Source: Actinacidiphila glaucinigra (GTDB lineage: Bacteria; Actinomycetota; Actinomycetes; Streptomycetales; Streptomycetaceae). Taken from it: 64,000 nt of DNA. The notes below the pieces were generated by a model. The model was not told the DNA's origin, did not search any database, and worked only from the letters and a program-made list of their open reading frames with translations. The stretch is taken from positions 124,001-188,000 of the forward strand of contig NZ_FZOF01000011.1 of NCBI RefSeq assembly GCF_900188405.1. The letters run 5' to 3'. Made by a program: the position numbers and the translations under genes. Shown piece after piece: positions 43,476 through 51,842 of this stretch (position 1 is its first letter; the number at the start of each line of letters is the position of its first letter).

Positions 43476-44342
43476 TCAGCCGCGCTCGGGCTCCACCGGG
43501 AGCCACAGTTCGGCGTCGGCCTCGGTCTTGTCCGGCGACAGGCGGAGGCGCAGGATCTCAGGTCCGGTGCGGCTGCGATACGGATTCGACGGGAACCACT
43601 CGGTGAAGACGTCCCGCCACAGCTCCTGGACGGCCTGCGGCGCGGGCCCGGAGGTGGTGAAGACCGCCCAAGTACCGGCCGGGACGGCCAGCGTGGTTGC
43701 GCCCTCGGGAGCGGCCGCGGAGGTGATCACGCCGTGGTAGTAGTCGAGTTCGGTGCCCTCGGCGCGGCTGGGGTCGAGGTCGTCGCAGACCGCGACGATG
43801 CCGTGCGGCTCCTGGTCCGACAACTTCTCCAGGCGCTCCTGGAGCCGCGGGTCGATGCCGCGGACGAAGTCGATGATCGCCTGGTTCGGTCCCGCGTGCA
43901 CCAGCGGCACCCGGGCCTTGAGTCCGACGACGGCGAAGTCCGCCTTGTCCACAACGCGGTATCGCATGTTGCTGCTCCCTTCGATGGTGAGTCGGAAGGC
44001 CATCCGGGACTGGGAGTTGAGTGCGGCGCCGGTCCGCCGGGCCTCACCCGGCCCGATGCCGTGCATGGCACGGAACGCCCGCGCGAACGCCTCGCCGGAG
44101 CCGTAGCCGTAGCGCACCGCGATCTCCAGCAGCGTCTCACGCCCGGCGAGCACTTCGGCGCCCGCAAGGGTGAGCCGACGGCGCCGGATGTACTCCGACA
44201 GCGGCATGCCCGCGAGTGCGGAGAACATCCGACGCAGGTGGTACTCCGAGGTGGCCGCGATGCGTGCCAGCTCGTCCACCTCGATGTCCTGGTCGAGGCA
44301 GCGCTCGATGTGCTCCATGGCCTGGTTCAGCCGCTCCAGCAT
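43476..44342 (-). CDS. AraC-family regulator with GyrI-like effector domain
   Basis: The protein has 288 aa from ATG 44342. The N-terminal AraC double HTH (VDELARIAATSEYHLRRMFS; LLEIAVRYGYGSGEAFARAF) is followed by a GyrI-like small-molecule-binding domain (about 125-285: MRYRVVDKADFAVVGLKARV; TELDYYHGVITSAAAPEG; GTWAVFTTSGP). This is the Rob/BmrR type of architecture, often sensing drugs. The cognate target is unknown. Confidence 0.88.
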   Translation of the reverse strand: MLERLNQAMEHIERCLDQDIEVDELARIAATSEYHLRRMFSALAGMPLSEYIRRRRLTLAGAEVLAGRETLLEIAVRYGYGSGEAFARAFRAMHGIGPGEARRTGAALNSQSRMAFRLTIEGSSNMRYRVVDKADFAVVGLKARVPLVHAGPNQAIIDFVRGIDPRLQERLEKLSDQEPHGIVAVCDDLDPSRAEGTELDYYHGVITSAAAPEGATTLAVPAGTWAVFTTSGPAPQAVQELWRDVFTEWFPSNPYRSRTGPEILRLRLSPDKTEADAELWLPVEPERG

Positions 44343-44597
44343 GCCCCGGCTCCTTCCTCTTGACGACCACCACGCTAGGCAGCGCCTGCCCTGCCGGACC
44401 CGACATCTCCTGCCCGATCAAGTCGGGTGCACGAGGCAGCCCGAAGGCGAGTTTCAGGAGTTCTCCGTGTGGGGGGCATGGCGGAACGCCGGAGCCGGCC
44501 CACATGGGCACGGGCGACAGTCATGCGTTGTCAGTGGTTCCGCGTACGGTCCGACTATGGCAGATCAGCAGTCGCCCCCTCTGGTGAGAGGTCGCCT

Positions 44598-44807
44598 GTG
44601 AGCGGAATCCGGATGTCCGAAGCAGGAGACCCACGGCAGGCGTGGCGCCGGGTGACCACGTGGCTCGAGCAGCACGGCCCCGACGTTTTCGATCCGCGTC
44701 CGAAGAACGGCCCCGTACGCGTCTGGGTGTGTGCGAACGGCTTCCTCGTCAGCGACCGCGGGCGGATCCCCGCATCCATTCGCGAGGCGTACGAGGCCTC
44801 GCTGTGA
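44598..44807 (+). CDS. Small hypothetical protein, 69 aa
   Basis: GTG 44598 follows GAGAGG by 7 nt. The chain MSEAGDPRQAWRRVTTWLEQ, then HGPDVFDPRPKNGPVRVWVC and ANGFLVSDRGRIPASIREAY, looks globular and well preserved. No family was recognised. The frame is open further upstream, but no start with a ribosome site was seen there. ATG 44613 is an alternative. Confidence 0.6.
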   Translation: MSGIRMSEAGDPRQAWRRVTTWLEQHGPDVFDPRPKNGPVRVWVCANGFLVSDRGRIPASIREAYEASL

Positions 44808-44962
44808 GCGCCGGATCTCCGTCGACCGCGTACCGGGCCGCCTTGCAGTCCTCCCGTCGAAGGGCGGAGACCGCCTGATCGGCCCGTTCCGGGATAGGGC
44901 AGCGGATCCCGCGTCGACGGAATCCGATGGCGCGACGCGGCTCCGGCGTCAAGAATCGCCGG

Positions 44963-45490
44963 ATGCGTGAAGTGAGGCTGTCCGACGGGATCATCGCCCT
45001 GTCCCCGCTGCGGCTGGACGACGCACAGGCGCACCTCGCCGGGGAGGACGAGCCGCTGGTGCGCTGGCTCAGCGGCGGTCGCGGCACACGCGAGGGCGTC
45101 GAGGCGTACATCCGGTACTGCCGGGAACAGTGGGAGTCCGCTGGGCCACTGCGCGCTTTCGGCATCCGGGCGGGCGCCGATGAGACGCTCGCGGGGACGA
45201 TCGACCTGCGGTTCGCGGCAGAGGGCCTGGATCCCGGACAGGTGAATGTCGCCTACGGCCTCTACCCGAACTGGAGGGGGCGCGGCCTGGCAACCCGGGC
45301 GGTCCTCCTGGTCTCCCGGTACGCGGCGCGTGAGGGCGGCAAGGAGGCGGTGATCCGGGTGGAGCCGGCGAACGCCGCATCTGCCGCGGTCGCCCGTCGG
45401 GCGGGGTTCCTCCCCGGCAAGCACACGCACGGTGAGGGCGGGACACGTCTCGACTGGTACGTCCGGGACCTGAGCATCGAAACCTGGTGA
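44963..45490 (+). CDS. GNAT acetyltransferase (RimJ/RimL-like)
   Basis: The protein has 175 aa from ATG 44963; ATG 44927 adds 12 less convincing residues. GNAT features are present: IIALSPLRLDDAQAHLAGED, NVAYGLYPNWRGRGLATRAV (acetyl-CoA loop RGRGLA) and VEPANAASAAVARRAGFLPG. It probably acetylates an N-terminal amino group or a small amine. It is 155 bp after the 69-aa gene. Confidence 0.87.
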   Translation: MREVRLSDGIIALSPLRLDDAQAHLAGEDEPLVRWLSGGRGTREGVEAYIRYCREQWESAGPLRAFGIRAGADETLAGTIDLRFAAEGLDPGQVNVAYGLYPNWRGRGLATRAVLLVSRYAAREGGKEAVIRVEPANAASAAVARRAGFLPGKHTHGEGGTRLDWYVRDLSIETW

Positions 45491-45506
45491 CGACCCCGCT
45501 GCCCCC

Positions 45507-45989
45507 TCAGTCTCCGGAAGATCCGAAGAAACCGACGTGGGTGGGCTGGTCGTCGGCGTGAAGGAGCACATAGACGCCGGTCCAACGCATTTTGTCCTCC
45601 TCCAGCAGGCTTGTGTCTCGATCGTCCCGGCGCCGAGCCCCCATGAGCGTGTAAGAGTGAGCGATTGCGTCCTCGTACTGCTGAACAGTGGGGCGATCCG
45701 TGCCGAAGTGGATCAGGAGCCGGGCGGGAGCCAGCGGCCGCACGGTGAAGTAGTCCTCCGCACAGGACTCCCGGGGCGATTTCGTCGACTCCACGACGCG
45801 ACGAACGTCCAGGATCGAGTGAGTTCCCTCCTCCTCCATGAACTCCTCATCGGCATACAGCTCCTCGATGGTGCTGTACTCCTCGCCATCGCCGTACTCC
45901 TGCGCGAAGACCTCTCCCTGCAGAGCCTCCAGGCTCGCCCCCACACTCCCGCGGTACGGCGTGACATAGCTCCACCCGCTGGCACCCAT
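45507..45989 (-). CDS. Conserved actinobacterial hypothetical protein
   Basis: The protein has 160 aa from ATG 45989. The opening MGASGWSYVTPYRGSVGASL, then EALQGEVFAQEYGDGEEYST and EEEGTHSILDVRRVV, and the middle EDYFTVRPLAPARLLIHFGT are strongly conserved in Streptomyces. It is acidic and cytosolic. The function is unknown; it converges with the GNAT gene (16-bp gap). Confidence 0.82.
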   Translation of the reverse strand: MGASGWSYVTPYRGSVGASLEALQGEVFAQEYGDGEEYSTIEELYADEEFMEEEGTHSILDVRRVVESTKSPRESCAEDYFTVRPLAPARLLIHFGTDRPTVQQYEDAIAHSYTLMGARRRDDRDTSLLEEDKMRWTGVYVLLHADDQPTHVGFFGSSGD

Positions 45990-46085
45990 GCACCCGACTC
46001 CCTTCGCTTCCTCATGGACTCGCGCTCAACCTAGCCCTGGCCTCTGACAGCGCAGAGCGAGGAGATGACGGCGCCGCGGCACCGC

Positions 46086-46841
46086 CTATCCGCGCCCCGG
46101 ACCTGGCCGGGTGGAGTCGTGCGAGGTGGTGGCTGGTTTGGTGTGGAGGACTTCGCGGGCCTGTTCCGCGGCGCGGGTGATGCTTTCGCTGATGAAGTCG
46201 AGGAAACGGGCGATGTTCTCCAGGCGGGCGGCGGCCGGGGTGTCGGGGCCGAGGACGGCCACGCCCTGGCGCGCGGTCGCCACCAGCTGGTCGTTGGCCC
46301 GGGCGCTGGCGATGGTCGCCTGGTAGAAGAGTTCATCGTCGACGAGGTAGCGGTCACGGCGGCGTTCGTCGCGTTCCCGGCGGACCAGGCTCTGACTCTC
46401 CAGGAAGGCGATCGCCTTGGAGATGGAGGCCGGGCTGACCTGGAGGCGCTCGGTGAGCTCGGCCGCTGTCAGACTGCCCGCGTCGGTGGTGAACAGGCAC
46501 GTCAGCACCCGGGCCCCCATCTTGTTCAGACCCGAGGCCATCATGACCGTGGTGAACGTCTCCTCGTACTCGGCCACGGCCTCCGCGTCACGGCCGTGCG
46601 CCTGGGGCGCCGACTGCGCTCCCCTGACGGCGGCGGGCTTGCGCCGGTGGGCCCGGCGCTCGGTGGCCCGGTGGGCCAGGTCGGCGCGGTAGGCGGTGGG
46701 GCCGCCGTTGCGCATCACCTCGCGCGTGACCGTCGAGGTCGGGCGGTCCAGGCGCCGGGCGATCTCGGCGTACGGAAGGCTGTCGGCCAGTCCCGACGCG
46801 ATCTGCTGGCGTTCCTGCTGGGTGAGCCTGCCTCCCGGCAT
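46086..46841 (-). CDS. Regulator with IS30-like HTH plus MarR/GbsR-type HTH
   Basis: The protein has 251 aa. ATG 46841 (GGGAG 6 nt upstream) gives MPGGRLTQQERQQIASGLAD. Residues about 5-50 are an IS30-type HTH (SLPYAEIARRLDRPTSTVTR). Residues about 100-200 are a MarR/GbsR-like winged helix (LTCLFTTDAGSLTAAELTER, LQVSPASISKAIAFLESQSL, VRRERDERRRDRYLV). This two-HTH form is common next to DUF4097 genes. It diverges from such a gene 237 bp away and probably represses it through the palindromes at 46907-46962. Confidence 0.83.
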   Translation of the reverse strand: MPGGRLTQQERQQIASGLADSLPYAEIARRLDRPTSTVTREVMRNGGPTAYRADLAHRATERRAHRRKPAAVRGAQSAPQAHGRDAEAVAEYEETFTTVMMASGLNKMGARVLTCLFTTDAGSLTAAELTERLQVSPASISKAIAFLESQSLVRRERDERRRDRYLVDDELFYQATIASARANDQLVATARQGVAVLGPDTPAAARLENIARFLDFISESITRAAEQAREVLHTKPATTSHDSTRPGPGRG

Positions 46842-46906
46842 CGTGATCTCCCTGGTGATCCCTCGCGACGTCCCCGATTCCCGCACCATAGCGTTCACTT
46901 CCCGAC

Positions 46907-46962
46907 CATTGCAATGATCGGAGGGGCTGACGTTGCGTTATCCTCAGCATCGTTGCAACGAT
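46907..46962. promoter_or_regulatory. Two palindromic operators between regulator and DUF4097 genes
   Basis: CATTGCAATG (46907-46916, part of CCATTGCAATGATC) and ATCGTTGCAACGAT (46949-46962) share the core TTGCAA within similar arms. Their centres are 44 bp apart, close to four helical turns. Both lie in the divergent region. Confidence 0.68.
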
Positions 46963-47078
46963 TTCTCCCATCCCACCTGCAGCGATGGCGACTTGATGCA
47001 ACAGATGCGTTGCCACCACTTGGAAAGCAACGTAGCGTTTCCGGTGTCAGAAACAGTCAGCGAGCACAGGAGAGCACG

Positions 47079-47744
47079 ATGCAGAAGTTCGACACCACCG
47101 CCGCCATCTCCGCCGTCCTGGACATCCCCGCCGGACGCGTCCGGTTCATAGCCGCCGACCGCGCCGACACCACCGTCGAGGTCCTGCCCGCCGACCCCTC
47201 CAAGAGCCGCGACGTCCGAACCGCCGAGCAGACCACCGTCACCTGCACCGACGGCGTCCTGCAGATCCGCACCCCCGAGTCCGGCAACCGGCTCCTCGGT
47301 CCCTCGGGATCCCTGGAGGTCACCGTCCAGCTGCCGACCGGCTCCCGTATCCAGGGCAAGGCCGCGGGCTGCGAGCTGCGCGGCGTCGGCCGGCTCGGTG
47401 ACGTCGACTTCGACGGCGCCTACCGCCAGATCAAGATCGACGAAGCCGCCGGGGTACGCCTCACGGCGGTGGACGGAGACGTGGAGATCGGCCGGCTCAC
47501 CGGCCCCGCGAACATCAGCACGGCACGGGGCGACATCCGGATCGCCGAGGCTGTCCGCGGCACGGTCGAGCTCCACACCCAGATGGGCGACATCACGGTC
47601 ACCGCCGCCGCCGGCGTGTCCGCCGCCCTGGACGCCGGCGCCGGTCACGGCCGCGTCAGCAACGCCCTTAAGAACGACGGCGCGACCGAACTCCACATCC
47701 ACGCCACGACCCCGCACGGTGACATCACCGCCCGCAGCCTCTGA
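47079..47744 (+). CDS. DUF4097-family beta-helix protein
   Basis: The protein has 221 aa from ATG 47079 (CAGGAGAG upstream). It is a repeat-rich beta protein: VEVLPADPSKSRDVRTAEQT, LEVTVQLPTGSRIQGKAAG, VDGDVEIGRLTGPANISTAR, GDIRIAEAVRGTVELHTQMG. This is the DUF4097/adhesin-like pattern. It has no signal peptide and is probably cytosolic. It is likely controlled by the divergent double-HTH regulator. Confidence 0.85.
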   Translation: MQKFDTTAAISAVLDIPAGRVRFIAADRADTTVEVLPADPSKSRDVRTAEQTTVTCTDGVLQIRTPESGNRLLGPSGSLEVTVQLPTGSRIQGKAAGCELRGVGRLGDVDFDGAYRQIKIDEAAGVRLTAVDGDVEIGRLTGPANISTARGDIRIAEAVRGTVELHTQMGDITVTAAAGVSAALDAGAGHGRVSNALKNDGATELHIHATTPHGDITARSL

Positions 47745-47827
47745 GGGAGTTGCGGGAGACGCCCGCCCTCGGATGCTCGCACCGGCTGTCCCGGATCGCG
47801 TTCGAACGACACCCCACCGCGGGTTCA

Positions 47828-47861
47828 CTCCCGCCTCCGGCCGCCGGGCCGGAGGCGGGAG
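47828..47861. terminator. Bidirectional stem-loop terminator
   Basis: A perfect 15-bp stem (47828-47842 / 47847-47861, loop GCCG) lies between the convergent DUF4097 and phosphoesterase genes. Confidence 0.86.
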
Positions 47862-47871
47862 GAACGCCCCG

Positions 47872-49821
47872 CTAGGCCGTGAGGAACTCGTCCGCGGACA
47901 GCGGACGGTTCACGATGCGGATGTCACCGACGTTGCCGTGGAAGACGACGTCGACGGCGCCCGCGTACTCGTGGCCGCCCACCAGCCAGGGCAACCCGAG
48001 CGAGGTGAGGCCCTGCGACACCCGGTTCGGATTGTCGGCGACCGGGGCGCCCTCGACGTACAGCCTCGTGTAGCGGCCGTCGTTGACCACCGCGAGGTGC
48101 CACCACCTGAGCTCCACCAGGCCGTGTCCCCAGTTGGTCGTCGGGTAGGTGGTGTTCTGCGGGTAGTGGTTGAACTGGGGTTCGCGGCCGTTGTTCGTGA
48201 TGGCGAACTGTGCCAGGGGCTCGTTGGGGTCGGTGTTCTTTCCGTGCTTGCCCGCGGCCCCGGCCGAACCCCTGCGGCTGAGGAAGGACGCGTTGCCGTT
48301 CCGGCCGGAGTCCCAGTCGAGCGGCATCATCACGAACGACTCGATCGTGTATCCGGACCTGAACGTCTCGGTGTTCAGCGGCGCCTTCGGCCCGGTGGTC
48401 AGGTACGAGCCGTGCACCGGGTTCCGGCCGCCGGCGAACTTCAGGCTGGCGTGCGCGGGCTGGTCGGGGTGATGGTCGTCGGACCAGGTCAGCGCGTCGG
48501 CGGCCGTGCCCGGCACCGTCACCACGGTCAGGTCGTTGCCCTTGCCGGACAGGTCGCGGATCGTGTCGCCCGCGGCGAGCGCGGTACCGGGCGCGCCCTG
48601 AGCGTCGAAACGCCAGTAGGCCACCGTGCCCTTGACCAGTTCCCGGGCGGCCGGCCGCGCGGGCCGGACCGGGACCGGTATGAAGCCGGAGAAGCGCTGC
48701 TCGAAGTCGATCGGCACCGAGAAGTCGTCGACCGGACCGGTGATCCTGGCGTGCTCGGCCGCCAGCTTGTTGCGGGACTCCGGGTCCTGGGCCAGGATCC
48801 ACGGATTGATCGTCTCGACGTCGATCGTGTTGCGGGCCAGGTCGAAGTGGTAGAGCCGGATCATGCCGCCACCGCCGAAGTAGCGGTTCTGGTAGTTCGT
48901 GATGTGCATGTGCACGTCGTTGCCGGCGGCGTTCTTCCTGGTCGTACGCCCGGACGGCCAGTAGTGGCCGTTGAGGGTCAGGAAGATCTGGTCGTTCTCC
49001 TGGATCAGCTTGTCCCAGATCGTCTGACCGTAGCCGGAGAGCTCGGCGTTGTCCTCCGGGTCGCCGGACTCGTAGGGGAAAACGTTGTCATCGTAGTCCG
49101 AGTAGACGATGTCGTGGGCCGTGAGGATCACCGGCATCTTCGGGTGGTCCTTGATGACCTTGTTGGCCCACGCGAAGCCCTGGTCGGTGGTCCGCCAGTC
49201 CAGCGCGAGCACCAGCCAGGAGAGGCCGGCCGCGTGGAAGATGTGGGCGGTGTTGTAGCCGGTCGGGTCCGCCCCGGCGAACGTCTTCGAGCGCTTGAAC
49301 CGCCGCGGACCCAGGGTCTGCAGGTAGGAGCTGTCGCCGCGGGAGTCGTCGCCGGACACGTCGTGGTTGCCGGCCACCACGCTGTACGCGGCGCCGTGCG
49401 AGTCCAGCAGGGAGAACGCCTTGTCGACCTGCGCGAAGGACGACGGGTCGGCGTCCTGCGTCAGGTCACCGAGGTGCGTCATGAACACGATGTTGTCGGC
49501 GTCCTGGCCGCTGTTGTCGACGATGTAGCGGAACGACTCCTCCTGCGGCGTCCGGTTGACGCTGTCCTGGCTGCCCCAGTAGAGGAACTGGGTGTCCGGC
49601 ATGACCGCGAGGGTGAACTGGAGGGCGGTCGGATCCGGGCTCCAGCTGCCGGTCCTGCCGCTCTGGGTCGCGTCCGCGGCGAAGGCGGGCGTACCGGCGA
49701 ACGCGGACACGCCGGCTCCTGCGGCTGCCGCTCCCGCACCGGCCAACGCGGCGTTGCGCAGGAACCCTCGCCGACTCTGCCCGTCCTGTTCGTGTGACGA
49801 GTGGTCATCGTGAATGCACAT
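47872..49821 (-). CDS. Tat-exported metallophosphoesterase with LamG domain
   Basis: The protein has 649 aa. ATG 49821 (GGAAGG 8 nt upstream) gives a Tat signal with the twin-arginine motif SRRGFLRNAALAGAGAAAAG (R17-R18). The calcineurin-like core (about 70-330) shows LAVMPDTQF, HLGDLTQD, VAGNHDVSG, LTAHDIV and TLNGHYWPSG, the metal ligands of the family. Residues about 425-649 are a LamG/concanavalin-like fold (TIESFVMMPLDWDSGRNGNA). It probably hydrolyses a phosphate ester outside the cell while bound to a polymer. Substrate unknown. Confidence 0.88.
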   Translation of the reverse strand: MCIHDDHSSHEQDGQSRRGFLRNAALAGAGAAAAGAGVSAFAGTPAFAADATQSGRTGSWSPDPTALQFTLAVMPDTQFLYWGSQDSVNRTPQEESFRYIVDNSGQDADNIVFMTHLGDLTQDADPSSFAQVDKAFSLLDSHGAAYSVVAGNHDVSGDDSRGDSSYLQTLGPRRFKRSKTFAGADPTGYNTAHIFHAAGLSWLVLALDWRTTDQGFAWANKVIKDHPKMPVILTAHDIVYSDYDDNVFPYESGDPEDNAELSGYGQTIWDKLIQENDQIFLTLNGHYWPSGRTTRKNAAGNDVHMHITNYQNRYFGGGGMIRLYHFDLARNTIDVETINPWILAQDPESRNKLAAEHARITGPVDDFSVPIDFEQRFSGFIPVPVRPARPAARELVKGTVAYWRFDAQGAPGTALAAGDTIRDLSGKGNDLTVVTVPGTAADALTWSDDHHPDQPAHASLKFAGGRNPVHGSYLTTGPKAPLNTETFRSGYTIESFVMMPLDWDSGRNGNASFLSRRGSAGAAGKHGKNTDPNEPLAQFAITNNGREPQFNHYPQNTTYPTTNWGHGLVELRWWHLAVVNDGRYTRLYVEGAPVADNPNRVSQGLTSLGLPWLVGGHEYAGAVDVVFHGNVGDIRIVNRPLSADEFLTA

Positions 49822-50598
49822 GAGGGGGCCTTCCCGGTTCGATAGTTTCAAACAGCAACGACGTTAGTCAGAAGCAGCACGTGCCGGGCGTACGGGAGAT
49901 GACGAACGACGATCCAGTGCCTGTCCGGAACCGAAATCCCGAGCCGACGGACCCGAGACCGGAGGATTGTGGAATGACGGCTGCCGGCCAGGTCACATGG
50001 CACACGGAAGCCGCCGGTGGGCCCGTTTGACCTCGGTGGATCGGGCGTCAGTCTTGCGCGCAGGGTGAATCATGACAGGCGGTCAGGCCGTCAGCGACCT
50101 CGACTATTCCCGTCGGAGCGGGGCAATCCGAGAGTTGAGGAAGTGATCCTCTTGGCTCGGAATACTCGACGCCGCGGTGGCCGCCTGTGAATGTCCGCGG
50201 CAATTCCTCGCGGACGGCGGCACGAACTCGGCCGATCAATGCCACCCCGGGAAACAAGCATTCACACGCGGGAATCACCGGAGTCCCGGAAGCGCCTCGG
50301 CGCCACGACGGCAGTACCGCGGACGCCGGGAGACGAGGCTGGAGGATCCCCGCGTCCGTCACGGCATCTTGTTTGACGCGTCAAACATCGACTCGGGCTG
50401 AGCCTAGCGACGCAGAGCACCGCAAGCAAGCGGCGTACGGCGGCACGCATCCGCCGTCATCGACCCCCGACTTCGACGCCTCCCCTTCACCTCCGGGACA
50501 TCTCGCGCGGGTGGTTCGGCGCATCGCGTCGTCGCCCAGGCAGCGCCCACGCCCAGAGCGGGCGCCATGCCGTACCCCTGTCCGTGCGGCAGCCCGCT
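49822..50598. other. Long intergenic region with one orphan palindrome
   Basis: These 777 bases contain the promoter of the leftward phosphoesterase and the 3' side of the leftward MFS gene. A leftward 104-codon frame (50048-50362) has less biased third positions than its neighbours and no ribosome site; I do not accept it as a gene. The region is lower in GC than the flanks. Confidence 0.5.
50370..50387. promoter_or_regulatory. 18-bp perfect palindrome
   Basis: TGTTTGACGCGTCAAACA (50370-50387) is a perfect palindrome in otherwise featureless sequence. It looks like a LacI, GntR or TetR operator, but no regulator gene adjoins it. Confidence 0.55.
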
Positions 50599-51795
50599 TC
50601 AGCGGTCGCGCCATGCCGGGGCCAGGGCGACGAGCATCGCGGCGGCGGTGAGCGCGAAGGCGGCCGGGTAGCCGGTGTGGGCCGCCGTCACGCCGAAGGC
50701 GAGGGCGCCCACGCCCATGCCGCCGTCGTAGGCGACGTTCCAGAGGGCGCTCACCGTGCCGTACCCGGACTCCTGGACCCGGGAGTACATGAGCGTGAGC
50801 GTCGCGTTCTGCGCCACCCCGAAGCCGGCTCCGAACAGCGTGACGCCGGCGAGCACCGCCACCGGGCTGCCCGTCGACGCCGTCAGCAGCAGGCCGGCGG
50901 CCGACGCGAGCAGGCCGGGCAGCACCAGGCGGGCCGGGCCGTGGCGGTCGCCGTACCGGCCGGCGAACCAGCGGGCCACGGTGGAGGTGGCGGGCTGGGC
51001 GAACAGCGCGACCGTCACCAGGGCGGACAGCGACGCGGGGACGGCGACCGGCAGGAACGTCACGATGATCCCCGCGCCCAGCGCGGTCGTCGCGAACACC
51101 GCGGTCGGCCGGGCGAGCGCGCCGTCGCGCAGACCCGCGACCACTCCGGCGCCCCGGCCCGCGGACCGTTCCCGCCCCGGCACTCCCGGAACCACCAGGA
51201 CCGCGGCCAGCGCCACCACCCCGCCGGCCACGCACACCGGCGTGAACCCCACGTGCGCGGCCAGCCACACACCCGACGGCAGGGCCACCAGAGACGGTAC
51301 GCCCGACACGATCCCGGCCAGCGCCAGCCCCTCGCCGCGCCGCTCGGCCGGGATCAGCGAGGCCGTCAGAGCGCCGCCCGCGACGACGGTGAGCGCGAAG
51401 CCCAACCCGCGCAGCAGACACATCGCGACGATCCACACCATGCCGTCCCCGGCGGTCAGCACCAGTGCGGGCGCGCCGAGCAGGACCAGCCCCGCCGCCA
51501 GCGCCGTCCGGTATCCGTAGCGGGCCACCAGGCGTGGCGTGGCCAACTCCCCGCCGACGGTGGCCAGCATCAGGGCGCCGGTGGCCAGGCCCGCGTCGCC
51601 GCCGCTGCGCTGGGCGTACAACGGCACCACCGAGAGCAGCAGGAAGAAGCTCGCGGAGGCGCCGACCACGGTCGCGAAGCGCAGCAGCAGCTGACGGGTC
51701 ACCAGTGGGGGGCGGGCGGACGAGGAAGCGGGGTCGGGGAGATGTGCGGTGCCGGCGGCCGTGCCGGTGGGCGGGATGCTGGGTGGCGTGGTCAT
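50599..51795 (-). CDS. MFS transporter
   Basis: The protein has 398 aa from ATG 51795 and about 12 membrane helices. The first (FATVVGASASFFLLLSVVPL) follows a Pro/Ser-rich cytosolic tail; the MFS motif A-like loop is ATPRLVARYGYRTAL. The repeat of the loop in the second half is FAGRYGDRHGPARLV. It is an exporter of unknown specificity. Its divergent partner is the MocR-type regulator gene, 47 bp away, which probably controls it. Confidence 0.85.
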   Translation of the reverse strand: MTTPPSIPPTGTAAGTAHLPDPASSSARPPLVTRQLLLRFATVVGASASFFLLLSVVPLYAQRSGGDAGLATGALMLATVGGELATPRLVARYGYRTALAAGLVLLGAPALVLTAGDGMVWIVAMCLLRGLGFALTVVAGGALTASLIPAERRGEGLALAGIVSGVPSLVALPSGVWLAAHVGFTPVCVAGGVVALAAVLVVPGVPGRERSAGRGAGVVAGLRDGALARPTAVFATTALGAGIIVTFLPVAVPASLSALVTVALFAQPATSTVARWFAGRYGDRHGPARLVLPGLLASAAGLLLTASTGSPVAVLAGVTLFGAGFGVAQNATLTLMYSRVQESGYGTVSALWNVAYDGGMGVGALAFGVTAAHTGYPAAFALTAAAMLVALAPAWRDR

Positions 51796-51842
51796 GCCGT
51801 CGACGTTATGAGCCGGCCGGTCCCCCGGTAAGCTCCATTTCC

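Noticed and set aside
50048-50362. Leftward frame of 104 codons in the intergenic region
   Set aside because: No ribosome site, mixed third positions and no family resemblance.
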